64,000 bases of DNA. Source: Deinandra increscens subsp. villosa. Lineage: Eukaryota > Streptophyta > Magnoliopsida > Asterales > Asteraceae. The stretch spans positions 70,033,917-70,097,916 of the forward strand of contig JBCNJP010000003.1 of NCBI GenBank assembly GCA_039602395.1, given 5' to 3'. Below, piece by piece: positions 1 to 10,470 of this stretch. The notes under the pieces were generated by a model. The model searched no databases and was not told the origin of the DNA. It was given only the letters and a program-made list of their open reading frames with translations. Each line of letters begins with the position of its first letter. Positions within the stretch are counted from its first letter, which is position 1. Made by a program: the position numbers and the translations under genes.

Positions 1-1126
1 ACACACCTAAAATCTTTTTGTGATTTTACAGTTTTTCAAAGAAACAAACCAAAACAGAAATGAAATCAAATAACAAGAACTGAAATAAATTAAGTATTTT
101 TGTGAGAAAGATCCAGACGCGAGATCATATCGGTCAAATATGCATCAGACACACTTCAATTTCATTTCTAATCAGCATGCAAGTCAAGTTGGCAGCAAAT
201 ACAACTTTTCAGTTTATTTCAGCTCGGGTAGATCAATTTTTATAGCTTTCTGATATGTTAAGATGTATTAAGCAAGCATTGATATTATGAAAACCCACAC
301 AATCAGACATATTGGCAATCTGGCTTATTCTTATTATTTTTGTATTATTCACAGAATTTTGATTTCCACAGAGATTTAACGTTCTTGGTGTTTCATGCAA
401 AAATAAAGCAGAACCCTAAACAAACAACAATCAGGTCGGCTGGTAGGCACGCAGAGAAAGTCCGATTGTTTAGGAAAATAAAAAATAGAAAATAAAGCAG
501 AAATTGTATAACCCAACAACAATCAGGTCGGTGCTCCCGCACACGCAGAGAAAGTCCGATGAGTTATACGAAACACCAAAGAAAATAAAGCAGAACGCCA
601 AACGAACACCAATCAGGTCGATCTTTCGATACGCAGAGAAAGGCCGATCGTTTGACAAAATAAAGAAAATCAAACAAGTTTAAATCTTTGCAAAATGAAA
701 ACATGCGTACACCAGAACATCTCTTATTCTGTTTTTGCCTTTTTCATTTTTCATGCCAAGATCACACAATACTCATCATGATGTGTCTCACAAATAATCA
801 AGCAATTTTTTTATATTTATATCATACTAGCATATATCAGATTTACCCTAACACATTCAACTAACCAAACAAGCACCTACAGCCTTTAATTTTACTTTAT
901 CCGTGGTTGATAACACATGCCGATGTATTATCATTTCTCGCTTGGTCGGATCAATTTCTCAATTTTCATTTTTTTTTTTTATGCTTTTTGCATTTTTCCA
1001 TTTTTTTTTTATCTTTTCTGAATTTCTCCCCATAAAAATACAAAGACTCTATTTTTGGATTTTTATAACAAAGAAAGAAACAAATAAAAGAAAAATAACA
1101 AAGAAAAATGATCAACCGATAGTTAC
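1..1126 (-). mobile_element. Copia element 3' untranslated region (antisense, left edge of window)
   Basis: This lies directly downstream, on the minus strand, of the RT/RNase H frame ending at 1127. It has no coding potential of its own; the short frames in it are AT-rich noise. Read on the minus strand, it matches the 3' region of the plus-strand Copia element X near 44850-45970, including the A-rich stretch with aaaaagatttaaggtgtgt and the three ~90-bp modules described separately. By that alignment the 3' LTR of this element should begin a few hundred bases left of position 1. The match was judged by eye. Confidence 0.7.
429..655 (-). repeat. Three ~90-bp spaced modules in Copia 3' UTR
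   Basis: Three units begin at 429, 521 and 611. Each has the plus-strand form aatcaggtcg, then a variable insert, then acgcagagaaag, then tccgat or ccgat. The inserts are short and different. The second is a perfect hairpin (GTGC-TCCC-GCAC, 531-542) and the third is TCGA-TCTT-TCGA (618-629). The first has only weak pairing. The inverse-complement modules occur at about 45331, 45421 and 45508 in element X with the same ~90-bp spacing. Confidence 0.75.
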
Positions 1127-3091
1127 TCAACTTGGTAACTTTTGAATGCCGTTGATCTGCAAAAGATAACGGAAGCGGGTTTTATCAAATGCTTTTGTAA
1201 AAAGATCCGCTTTTTGAAAATCGGTGTGGATCTTTTGCAGATCAATCAAGTGCTTCTCATAACAATCACGAATGAAGTGATATCGAATATCGATGTGTTT
1301 TGTTTTAGAGTGATGGACGGGGTTTTTAGTAATGCAGATAGCAGCATAGTTATCTATATAAATTGGCGTAGTAAGAAACATCAAACCGTAATCCCGCATT
1401 TGCTGTTGTATCCATAAAACCTGAGAACAACAACTGGCAGCTGCGATATATTCAGCTTCAGCCGTGGATGTAGCAACGGACGTCTGCTTCTTACATTGCC
1501 AAGATACCAATCTGTCACCTAGGAACTGACATCCGGCCGTGGTTGACTTGAAATTAATCTTACAACCACCATAGTCCGAATCAGTATAAGCTGACAAATC
1601 GAACTTATCATCATGAGGATACCAGATCCCAAGATCTGAATTACCCTTCAGATAAGCTAGAATCCTCTTGACTGCTTCCATATGAGAAACTCGAGGTGCT
1701 GCTTGGTACCTGGAACAAAGACAGACAGCAAACATAATATCAGGTCGACTAGCTGTCAAGTACATTAATGATCCTATCATTGCCCTATACCGAGTGACAT
1801 CTACTGGTTCACCCTCTTCGTCAGGACAAAGACCATGAGACAGCTGAATTGGAGTTCCAGGAATGCGAACATCTTCAATTTTGAACCGACTTAGAACATC
1901 TTTAACATACTTTGACTGATGTATGAAGATTCCTTTGTCAGATTGTTGAACTTGTAAGCCCAAGAAGAACGACATTTCTCCCATGGAACTCATTTCAAAC
2001 TTTGTTTGCATCAATCTCTCAAAATCCTTTGATAATTGTTCATTGGAACACCCAAAAATAATGTCATCGACATAAATTTGTACCAAGAGCAAATCCTTCC
2101 CCGTTTTACGACAAAATAAGGTAGGATCGACCAACCCACGCTTGAATCCATTGTCAAGTAAATAAGTGGATAGCGTCTCATACCAAGCTCGAGGAGCCTG
2201 ATGGATACCATAAAGTGCTTTATCCAGCTTATAAACCTTCTCCGGATAATCAGGATCGTAGAATCCCGGAGGTTGATCAACATAAACTTCTTCTTTGACT
2301 TTGCCGTAAAGAAATGCACTCTTCACATCCATCTGAAAGACCTTAAAACCACGATGTGCTGCAAATGCCAAGAATATTCGAATTGCTTCAATTATGGCAA
2401 CTGGTGCATACACCTCGTTAAAGTCAATCCCTTCTTCCTGAGAAAACCCTTGCACAACCAAACGAGCTTTATTGCGGACTATCACTCCACGATCATCCCT
2501 TTTGCATTTGTACACCCATCTTGTACCACAAGGTTTCTTACTTCCTGCTGGTAAATCTTCAAGATGCCATACTCCTAACTTCTGAAATTGTAACAGCTCT
2601 TCTTGCATTGCTTCTACCCATGAACCATCAAGTAACGCTTCATTCACATTTTTAGGTTCAATCTGAGATAGAAAACATGAATGAAATGCTTCTTCCTGAA
2701 TACCAGATTCCAAAACCGTTAGTAACGTACTACCCTCAATTTGATGCCTCGTGCGCACTCCGTCATTCAAATCACCAAGAATATGTTCTTGCGGATGAAT
2801 GGTGTTTATACGAAGCGTCTGATGAACAGGAACCTCAACCGTTTCAGCCAAACCAGGAATAGGATCTTCCTCAACCATCACATTCTCAGTTGAATCAGCC
2901 ACCACATCATTTGTAACAGCATCAACTTGTGGATCAGGTTGTTGAACAGGAAGCTCATTCTGATGTGACACGGCTTCATGAAATTCGTTCTCACCATCAG
3001 AAGACATAACATCAGCCACAACTGTTGTATCATTAGAAGACTCGGTCACATAATCATCAGCAACAGGCACTTCTGGAGTTGGCAGATTCAC
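1127..3091 (-). CDS. Copia retrotransposon reverse transcriptase-RNase H (3' part of pol)
   Basis: This is a 654-codon open frame without stops. Residues 1-150 are an acidic linker of the kind found between integrase and RT. The RVT_2 reverse transcriptase spans about 155-400, with the catalytic YVDD at 340-343 and the KARLVVQGF and DVKSAFLYG motifs. RNase H follows, with TDSDYGG at 503-509 and AEAEY at 544-548, then the typical HIDIRYHFIRD tail. Gag, protease and integrase are absent: the frame is cut off at about 3091-3115, where unrelated sequence begins. The likely family is SIRE/Maximus-like Copia (inference). The intact frame suggests a young copy, but alone it cannot make a complete element. 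The start ATG is simply the first in frame; the real protein would be part of a longer polyprotein. Confidence 0.9.
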   Translation of the reverse strand: MNLPTPEVPVADDYVTESSNDTTVVADVMSSDGENEFHEAVSHQNELPVQQPDPQVDAVTNDVVADSTENVMVEEDPIPGLAETVEVPVHQTLRINTIHPQEHILGDLNDGVRTRHQIEGSTLLTVLESGIQEEAFHSCFLSQIEPKNVNEALLDGSWVEAMQEELLQFQKLGVWHLEDLPAGSKKPCGTRWVYKCKRDDRGVIVRNKARLVVQGFSQEEGIDFNEVYAPVAIIEAIRIFLAFAAHRGFKVFQMDVKSAFLYGKVKEEVYVDQPPGFYDPDYPEKVYKLDKALYGIHQAPRAWYETLSTYLLDNGFKRGLVDPTLFCRKTGKDLLLVQIYVDDIIFGCSNEQLSKDFERLMQTKFEMSSMGEMSFFLGLQVQQSDKGIFIHQSKYVKDVLSRFKIEDVRIPGTPIQLSHGLCPDEEGEPVDVTRYRAMIGSLMYLTASRPDIMFAVCLCSRYQAAPRVSHMEAVKRILAYLKGNSDLGIWYPHDDKFDLSAYTDSDYGGCKINFKSTTAGCQFLGDRLVSWQCKKQTSVATSTAEAEYIAAASCCSQVLWIQQQMRDYGLMFLTTPIYIDNYAAICITKNPVHHSKTKHIDIRYHFIRDCYEKHLIDLQKIHTDFQKADLFTKAFDKTRFRYLLQINGIQKLPS

Positions 3092-3322
3092 TATTTTGAG
3101 AATTTGGTGTGATACAGAATTGAAACAGAAGATATGATTATCCGGTTGGTCCTAACAAGGCACTTCTGCTTATTTCAATTATGTTGTATCAGAATTGAAG
3201 CATTTCTCTTCAACACTCTACAACAACAGGCACTTCTGTATCATATGATTTGACGAATTTGGTGATTTTGTCTGTTAATAATATGACATTTAATGAACTT
3301 TTCATGTTATGTGTTTTCAGAA
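3092..3322. other. Junction between antisense Copia pol and the plus-strand ORF
   Basis: This AT-rich, non-coding junction contains aggcacttctg near 3155 and 3228 and, in the pol frame itself, near 3065. The 15-mer caacaggcacttctg is exactly repeated at 3061-3075 and 3224-3238. Related pieces (gatacagaattgaa, gtatcagaattgaa) are also duplicated. It is either the leader of the plus ORF or a rearrangement breakpoint. Confidence 0.5.
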
Positions 3323-6300
3323 ATGGCTGTGAATTTAAAAGTTGGAGATAAACACAATGTCTGTGCACATCTCGGTGTTGGAATATCAAAGCTTGAACAA
3401 CTTGGTGGAAACGGCATATTTGATTTCCTGAGACGTTCCAGGATTCATTATGCTATAACAACAACATGTGATGTATATCGGGATATAATCTTGGAATTCT
3501 GGAGCAATGCACGAACGATAACTGACGGTCCGATCAGAATTTCAGCAACAGTTCAAGATCAGACAGTAGAATTCACTGAAGCAGATATCAGAAGGGTGTT
3601 ACACTTGGAATCTGATACATTGAATGCACCGTTAACATTTCCGCATGAAGCTAATGTTGCATTTCTGAAGCGTATCTGGTATTCTGATGATCCAAGTAAA
3701 GAGTGGGTCTACAAGTCATCATTGAGCGTACCCTACAAGTATCTGGTGCATGTGCTGCTAGTGTGTCTGGGACACAGGATTTCAGGGTTTGATGAAGTTC
3801 CTCAGATCACAATTTCTCTGCTGAATGCCTTAGTAATGAATCGTCCTTACAACATTTCTGGGATGATTTTTCATTACATGAGAGACAATCTTACTCAGAG
3901 GCAGAAGAAAGCAGCTATTTATCCAAGATTCATTCAGATGATCTTGAATGACTTGTATCCAAACTTGGTGAAGAATGAGAATCAGAAGATGGTGTTGAAA
4001 CACATGACAGAAGCTAGTGTTGGTGCTTTAGCATCTTATCAGAAGATGGCACCTGAGTTGAAGCCCAAATTTAAACGCCTGATTGGTCATTTGGCGAATC
4101 CTGATTATGTTGCACCAGCAGCTGGTGCACCACGCCATAGCCAAGACAGTGATTCAGAAGAGTTGGATTACAGTTGGATTGTGGAAAGAAATCAGAATCC
4201 ACAACAAGGACGTGTGAAAAGACCAAAAAGACGAACTCCGGTTGCTCAAGAGCCGGATGTTCAAGCCCCGATTGGCTCTGAACCAGCAGTATCTCAACCT
4301 GCTGTGTCTCAACCAACTGTGTCTCAGCCAGTTGTGTCTGAATCTGTGAGTTTATCACAAGAGATTCCAGTAACTGTAAGTGTGACTGAGACAGCTGCAG
4401 TGAATACTTTGATAGATGAATCTGATGAATCTGAAGATGATGATGCGTTTCTGAATATGGGGGCTGACTCTGAAGACGTATCGGATACAAACGATCCGTT
4501 TGTCCGTGTCTTGATTAATTCAAAGTATGTGAGGTTGAGGAAATGTAGTGATGCTCATCTAGCATATCGTCTAAGCCAGAACAAAAGCAACGACCGATAC
4601 CAGGGTCGTGTGTATGATCAAGTAGCCTCATCTGCTTCTGACGAAGATTATGATCCTTCAGCTGATTCTGTACATGGTAAAGGAAAGCAATCAGTTGCTG
4701 GTTCCAAAAGAAGATTGAAGTCAATATCAGCTGGTGGTAAAGGCAAGAAGAGAAGGACTCAGCAATATGTTTTACAGCCTCGTTCTGGGATATCTTCTTC
4801 TTCTGTGTCTGTGCCAGAAGTTACTACAACTGTTCAGACTTCGGTGTCTAATGTGCAGGCTGATTTCTTGCGTGATCTGATGAATGCAAACAGATCGACA
4901 ACTGTGAGCACGGCACCTTCAGCAAGTGCTGGTGCGCAGTTTGTTCCTCAGTCTATGGGTTCTACACCCACAACTCCGGTGTTCTCCACAGCTACAACTA
5001 CAAATGCTTCTCCAGACATCAACTTCAATTTTGAGCAAGGTTCTGTGTCGTTTTCTCAGGCTAGTATTCTTCAGAGTGCTCTTCATGATCAGCAACAACA
5101 GATTGATAGCCTAAAGTCTAAAGTTGGTGAGCTACAGGCTAGTAATGAAGAATTGAGGGCAGAGAATTTGGCTAAAGATAAACAAATTCAACGTTTGAGC
5201 CTTGCAAGTGAAACTCAGAATTCAATGCTTGTGACGATGAGTGAGCAAATAAAATTTTTAATGGAAAAGTTTAAAGCTCAGGGGGAGATTGGTGATGGAT
5301 CAGGGTGTCGAGAAGAGTTTATGGATTACTTGAATGATGATCCCGATCAAGATGATCAAGGGAATGTAGGTGGAGGATCAGGCCCAACTGGTAATGTTAG
5401 TTCGGGTGCTGGGACATCTACATCCCAGGGGGAGAAAGATTCAAGAGAAGCGATGCCGATTTCGTCAATCCCATCCAATCAAGCTGGTACTAGTTTGAAA
5501 GAATTCCAGCATATTATTGAAAATTTAGAAGAAGGAGAGATTGCTGGTGATTTAACAGCTGAACAGCTTAAAGCAGTGTTTGAGTTGAATGATGAAGAAA
5601 TGAGGAAAGTTTCTGAAGCTGAACCAGAGAAATATGAATCATCTGATCCAGAGTCTGATGACGATATTGAAGGGATTTTTGAAGAAGAAATTGAAGTTGA
5701 AGACATTACATCAGAAGAATACCCGGATATGTATTCAAATGTCAACAATAATCAGTCTGGTGATGATTTTGAAGTATTTCCTGAAGAAAAGGTTACTGAA
5801 GCGGAGGAGAGACTGAAAAAGAAAGAATCAGAGAAACCTGAAGATCCAACGGTCAAGGAGTTTAAAGAACAGAAACAACGTTGGGTGATGGATGAATACA
5901 TGAAAGAGTTTCATGCCAACTATGTTCCTCCTGCAAAGCCGACTATTCAAAGACCGTATTTTAAGTTCAAGGGTCAAGTCTCAGGTGATATAATCAGTTG
6001 GATGTATTCTGCAAGGTTGAAGTGTTATGGGATTAAACGTCAAAATGGAGTTCAGTATTTTAAACGTGCGAGAGATTTTAGTAGTTTACCAGTGTGGGAT
6101 GTACGAGAATTGTCTAGAAAGCCATTCTGTAATTATGAGAATGATGGTGTGGGTTTTCATTTCAAGAAGCTGTTAGAGAAAGAATGCAGAGAAGGGTTTA
6201 AGTTTTTGAATCCTCAGAGACCTAAAAGACGTCGATCTCGCACCAGAATACATGAAAGAACTGGTAAGAAACTCATTGTTTTGGTGTTCAAGAAGAAACC

Positions 6301-6640
6301 GGTAGTGATGAAGAAAATTCCTCTCATGCCAATGGAACTTGATTTTATCAAGGACCTGCGTTGGTGGTATTATAATGAGAGTACCGGAGAAGCTATGATA
6401 GTGCTGGAGAAGGAAAACCGGGTTGTTCGAATCTATGATCCGATGTGGCTGATTAATCTATCCAAGGCTGATATTGAAGAGCTGTATTACAATCCGATTC
6501 TGTATCATCCTGACTACATGGAACTTGCATTGAAGTTTCAGAGGGTGATCAGAGTTTGCTTTGCCTTCAACATTTACGCAGGAAACAATCATGATTTGAT
6601 TCGAGAAAGAGATGGGGTTGATGCTGATGTTCGAGGCTGA
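3323..6640 (+). CDS. Large uncharacterised ORF of an LTR retroelement, 1105 codons
   Basis: I do not recognise a named function. The start at 3323 is preferred over 3293 because aaATGGC is a good plant start context and the conserved-looking part begins there. Visible layout: a globular N-terminal part (about 1-250); a Ser/Pro/Val tract with repeated VSQP units (about 321-341); acidic runs; a basic, NLS-like cluster (about 452-479); a predicted heptad coiled coil rich in Q/L/E (about 586-652); a long acidic region (about 726-826); and a C-terminal globular part with paired aromatics and basic PKRRRSR (about 853-1089). No zinc knuckle, protease, RT or integrase motif is seen. The stop lies 34 bp before an LTR, with a purine tract between, so it sits where extra or env-like ORFs lie in SIRE-type elements. 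It is transcribed opposite to the neighbouring Copia pol. It could be an env-like, captured or accessory ORF. Confidence 0.6.
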   Translation: MAVNLKVGDKHNVCAHLGVGISKLEQLGGNGIFDFLRRSRIHYAITTTCDVYRDIILEFWSNARTITDGPIRISATVQDQTVEFTEADIRRVLHLESDTLNAPLTFPHEANVAFLKRIWYSDDPSKEWVYKSSLSVPYKYLVHVLLVCLGHRISGFDEVPQITISLLNALVMNRPYNISGMIFHYMRDNLTQRQKKAAIYPRFIQMILNDLYPNLVKNENQKMVLKHMTEASVGALASYQKMAPELKPKFKRLIGHLANPDYVAPAAGAPRHSQDSDSEELDYSWIVERNQNPQQGRVKRPKRRTPVAQEPDVQAPIGSEPAVSQPAVSQPTVSQPVVSESVSLSQEIPVTVSVTETAAVNTLIDESDESEDDDAFLNMGADSEDVSDTNDPFVRVLINSKYVRLRKCSDAHLAYRLSQNKSNDRYQGRVYDQVASSASDEDYDPSADSVHGKGKQSVAGSKRRLKSISAGGKGKKRRTQQYVLQPRSGISSSSVSVPEVTTTVQTSVSNVQADFLRDLMNANRSTTVSTAPSASAGAQFVPQSMGSTPTTPVFSTATTTNASPDINFNFEQGSVSFSQASILQSALHDQQQQIDSLKSKVGELQASNEELRAENLAKDKQIQRLSLASETQNSMLVTMSEQIKFLMEKFKAQGEIGDGSGCREEFMDYLNDDPDQDDQGNVGGGSGPTGNVSSGAGTSTSQGEKDSREAMPISSIPSNQAGTSLKEFQHIIENLEEGEIAGDLTAEQLKAVFELNDEEMRKVSEAEPEKYESSDPESDDDIEGIFEEEIEVEDITSEEYPDMYSNVNNNQSGDDFEVFPEEKVTEAEERLKKKESEKPEDPTVKEFKEQKQRWVMDEYMKEFHANYVPPAKPTIQRPYFKFKGQVSGDIISWMYSARLKCYGIKRQNGVQYFKRARDFSSLPVWDVRELSRKPFCNYENDGVGFHFKKLLEKECREGFKFLNPQRPKRRRSRTRIHERTGKKLIVLVFKKKPVVMKKIPLMPMELDFIKDLRWWYYNESTGEAMIVLEKENRVVRIYDPMWLINLSKADIEELYYNPILYHPDYMELALKFQRVIRVCFAFNIYAGNNHDLIRERDGVDADVRG

Positions 6641-6660
6641 AGACGAAGGGTCCAGCTGTT

Positions 6661-6672
6661 GCCAAGGGGGAG
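6661..6672 (+). other. Polypurine tract
   Basis: The sequence gccaagggggag lies 2 bp before an LTR-type TGTTGG. It is a plausible plus-strand primer for LTR A. It fixes the orientation of the 3323-6640 ORF as sense with this LTR. Confidence 0.65.
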
Positions 6673-6674
6673 TT

Positions 6675-7090
6675 TGTTGGTACATTATATGTGGCAACGG
6701 GCTGGATCGAATAGAGTGTTGAAGACAATGTTTGACCTAGTTTTTGTACTGGCCGAACCTTGGCCGAACCCAAGGTTCGGCGGCTCCGAACTCTGGCCGA
6801 TCTCCAGGTTCGGAGGACAGGTTTTAGGAATCTATAAATAGGTCGTTTGTCTTGTAATTTACTAGTTGTTCATGAGAGCTTGTGTATGTGAGAACTAGTG
6901 TTTTGTACTCTGAATCTCTTGTAATCGTTCTATTGGTTAATGAGATTGAGTCGTTTTATTTACATTGATTGTTCTCATTGTTTTTCACGTTATTGATGTC
7001 GAACTAAACCGATCCACACGCTCCAGCGTTTTCAATTTCAGAGAGTGATTCGGATATGTTTTCCTTTCAGTATTCACTCGGGCAACAACA
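6675..7090 (+). mobile_element. Copia-type LTR A (3' LTR of the large-ORF element)
   Basis: It starts with TGTTGG after a purine tract and ends near caaca at 7087 or 7090; the right edge is uncertain. The TATA box TATAAATA is at 6833-6840, followed by a T-rich leader and transcribed-type sequence with ttgtaatcg. The upstream U3 carries a perfect 11-bp inverted repeat, CCGAACCTTGG (6753-6763) with CCAAGGTTCGG (6770-6780), and further GGTTCGG copies. The partner 5' LTR is not in the window. Confidence 0.6.
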
Positions 7091-7156
7091 AACGGAAGAT
7101 TTGGAATGAGGCAGAGACTAAATCTTCTGAAGACTAGCATGAGACAATGGGTATTC
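7091..7156 (+). other. Internal tail of Copia element B
   Basis: This short, purine-rich stretch ends in acaatgggtattc immediately before LTR B. The same arrangement (taatggggattc, then the LTR) precedes the LTR of element X at 46403. It is taken as the last internal bases and a weak polypurine tract of an element interrupted by LTR A's element. Confidence 0.4.
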
Positions 7157-7518
7157 TGTTAGGACATGTTTTGGTGTCTATTGCTAGGTCTAGGTGTTAC
7201 TTGCGCTTGTTGTAATTTTGTAATAATGTAACTCTCAACCAACCATGCTGCTAACCAATGGTTTGCTGGTCGTCATGGTTTGGAAACCAGCAACACCTAT
7301 AAATAAGTGATGTGTGTACATTTTTTGAGAACTTTGAGAACTTCTAGAACTGAGAGAGCTTATGTGTGTGTAAGTGAAGGTGTCTGAGACTACATTCTAG
7401 GAGCTAATCAGTAACCTTGTGTCTATGATCATTCAATACAAATCAAGGTTTATGTACATCTCGTTTTATGTTTCAATCACTCGTTTGGCTCGTCCGCTAG
7501 GTAGACCGATCCATAACA
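7157..7518 (+). mobile_element. Copia-type LTR B
   Basis: This 362-bp LTR runs from TGTTA to TAACA, a perfect 5-bp terminal inverted repeat. A TATA box (ctataaata) is near 7300, followed by agag/gtgtgt-rich leader sequence. Its first bases (TGTTAGGACATGTTTT, GTGTCTA, TGCTAGGTC) match the solo LTR at 36699-37049 read on the minus strand. Because internal sequence precedes it and Athila-1 gag leader follows at 7519, it is read as the 3' LTR of a Copia element inserted in Athila-1. The 5' copy and its TSD lie left of the window. Confidence 0.65.
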
Positions 7519-9001
7519 GTCCTTATAGCGCCATCAAAACTTTCTTCGTATTTCGACCCTGATCGTAACATTCGTGAACATTTCCAACAGCTTCGGCCGA
7601 TCTAGACGCTTTCATCTTTTATGCCACCAATTCTAAACCATCCGCATCTTCACCGATCACACGCGACACTTCCACTCCAATACCATTTCCTGATCTTTCC
7701 ACTATGGCAGCCCGTGTCACTGTGCACGAGCAAGCCATCGCCGACAACGACGATGCTCGGTTTTTTGATTGCTCAAACCACCATTTCCAACACCGCTAGT
7801 TGGCAAGTTCCATCTCACGTCATCAATGCTCTGTCTAACTCTATTCAATTTAATGGACGCGATGATGAAGACGCACCGGCACACATGTCTCGTTTTGTGT
7901 GTATCTGCAACATATTTGTCCTCGCGGAGTGTCGAATGATGTTATCTACTTGAAATTGTTCTCGCTCTCACTCGCTTCTCGAGCCACCATTTGGCTCGAG
8001 ACCTTACCTCCTAATTCAATCACCACTTTGGCTGATTTGAAACCAAATTTCCTGAAAAAGTACCATCCTCCAGCGAAGACTTCATGTACTCGGGAGGAAA
8101 TACACTTCTTTCGGATGGATCCCGACGAGCCTTACTTTGTGGCTTATGATGGATTCAATACCCTTCTCAGCAAATGTCCGCAACACAAGTTGACGGAATG
8201 GGCGATAATTCAGAAATTCTATAACGGTTTGACTTATGCTGTTCAGAAGGAATTCAACATTTCGGCTAGAAGAAACATGATGGAAAAGCTCACGATCGAT
8301 GAATGTAAGAGATTATCCAAGAGCTTCGCTAATGCCAAACAGCAGACCTCCGGAGATCAGAGAGCCACCTTGGCCACGGCAGATCTTTAGTTTCATCATC
8401 TACACTAACCCGGGGTGTCCATCACATTGGCTCTGAGACTATGACTATCAAGGAGCTCGAGAAAATACATAAGGCGATAGAAGATATTCGACTCCACATT
8501 GCAGCCAAATGTGTGCTGTGTCGAGGTGCTCACAACACATGTGACTGCCCGCTCGCCTCTGCTGAGCTGGTGGACTACATTGGTAACCGAAACTAGTTCG
8601 ATAATTCATTCCAATTCGGGTGGAGCAGTGGACAAAATTCAGCATGGAGGGACGGAGGTAACCCACTTGGGTTTCAGTCGAGGAACAATCAGAGCGGAGG
8701 AGGAGATGATGGGTCTAGCATTAGAGAGATGAGAGAACTAATTGCAAATCAGACCCAGAAACTGACGCAGATCATGGCAAAAGATAGCGTGACCTAGAAG
8801 ATGTTGCTCGTGCATGACACGCTACTTAGTAATCAGTAAGCTTCTTTCTTGGATTTACAGAGGTCGGTGGGTGACATAGCGAAGCAGCTCAAGGAGTTAG
8901 CTAACCGAGGGGGTCATCTTTCAGGTAGCACATTTAAAAACCCTAATGCCTCGGTTAATGCAGTGACCACACGGAGTGGTCGAGTAGTTGATGGTCCATC
9001 A
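7519..9001 (+). pseudogene. Athila-1 gag remnant
   Basis: Retrotrans_gag-type similarity runs through two frames. About 7800-7955 gives FNGRDDEDAPAHM. 7899-8390 gives ATIWLETLPPNSITTLADL, FLKKYHPP and FYNGLTYAVQKEFN. It matches the gag of Athila-2 (FDGLIDEDPNAHI, FYNGLSPQT) at the same relative places. A frameshift separates the two frames near 7930. After 8390 the frame is broken; pieces of the basic linker remain (SVNAVTTRSGRVVDGPSP, before 9002), which correspond to ANAVTTRSGKST in Athila-2. It is not functional. The CACTA element is inserted in this linker. Confidence 0.8.
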
Positions 9002-9060
9002 CCACACTACAACAAAAAGGCCTTTTTAGGACCCTTTTTGTGGGACGCTATTTATAAGGT

Positions 9061-9545
9061 GTCCTAAACACCTATTTAATAGGACGACAAGAGTTTGGGG
9101 GTCCTGATATACTCAAATAGTGTCCTAATAAGTTTTCAAGATTTATGGATGATTGTTTGGGGTCCTATTATCATGTAACTTAATAAGACGCTTTAATTTT
9201 GGTCCTAATATAATAGTTAATAAGACATTTAGTTGTTAGTGTCCCATTATGTGGTTATATAACATGACACTAGATCATTCGGGGTCCTATTATCATAGAA
9301 CTTAATAGGACGTTTAAAATGTGGGTCCTAATATAATACTTTATAAGACGTTAAATTGTTAGTGTCACATTATGTGGAATATAATAGGACACTTGATTAT
9401 CCAGGGTCCTATTATCACATAACCTAACAGGACGCCTAAAATGTGGGTCCTGTTATAGTACTTTATAAGACACTTAGTTGTTAGTGTCGTATTATGTGAT
9501 AATATAATAAGACACTTGATTATTCAGGGTCCTATTATCACATAA
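9061..9545 (+). repeat. CACTA left subterminal repeats, ~122-bp unit
   Basis: Units start with GGGTCCTATTATCA at 9159, 9281, 9403 and 9526 (last partial), spaced 122, 122 and 123 bp. Each unit holds several tcctaata / aataggac words in both orientations. In characterised CACTA elements such subterminal arrays bind the second transposase-encoded protein (established for En/Spm); the role here is inferred. Confidence 0.85.
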
Positions 9546-10470
9546 CATGTAGTTATCAAACAATCACGTTGGTGTTTATCGAATTTTGTATTTTACCATG
9601 GGCAACTCGATCTTCTTGGCATTGTCAAGAGGGATATCACGCGAGAATACAAAAGTATTAGTGCATTTCGACAAGACTTTAAACGAGATGGGGTGTACGT
9701 ACACCTCCAATGTTGCTTATCGGAAAGTGTTGTGTGATCAATGAACTCAGTTGTTTTTTTTATGTTTCATGTCCGAAATGATTCAGTGACCACACTTTCT
9801 ATGTTTTGACTAATTTTTTGGTGTCCGTTGTTATTTTATAAACCATCGCCGCCGCAACGCGCGTACACCATCTTAGTAAAAATTATATGGTATTCAAATA
9901 GTAGGTTATAAGGGTACAAATTAATAATTAATCCTAAAGATTTTTTTTATAATATATATATTAGATATTATATATATATGTAATATAATTATAATATAAT
10001 TAAAATTTAAAATAAAATTAAAATCTTTACTTGTCTAGCTCGTGTTCCTCTCGATGATCAATTTCATGAACCCCGCCTCTAATCTCAAAATTTTCTAAAT
10101 GGCGCCACAAATTACCCCCAAATTAATCCCGCTAACCAAATTCACCCAAATCTCAAATCGTTTAAACATATGTTTGTCCCAATTTAACTATCCTCATCGA
10201 TTCCTCACTGATTTCTTAAAGAAATTGCAGTGATTTTGAGCCCTAGAGCATCGATTCAAGCCTATCGTCTTTCACCGGATTCAACTCGTATTATTGGCCG
10301 ATCGTCGCTAGGTATGTATTTTATGAATCAGATTCAATTCAGGTTTCATTTCATGCTACCGTTTTAGCCGATTTGATGAATCTACGAGTTCCATTTCATA
10401 GATTCTTGTTACCGTTTCAGGTTCATTTCAACGCTGACTGTTATTAGATTTTTGTTACCATTTTGATGAA

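Noticed and set aside
429..655. CRISPR-like array
   Set aside because: A plant retroelement setting, only three units, and centre sequences that are hairpins rather than spacers; the flanks match a Copia 3' UTR elsewhere.
4071..4490. Antisense frame inside the large ORF
   Set aside because: It is a shadow of the Ser/Val/Gln-rich coding sequence on the plus strand.
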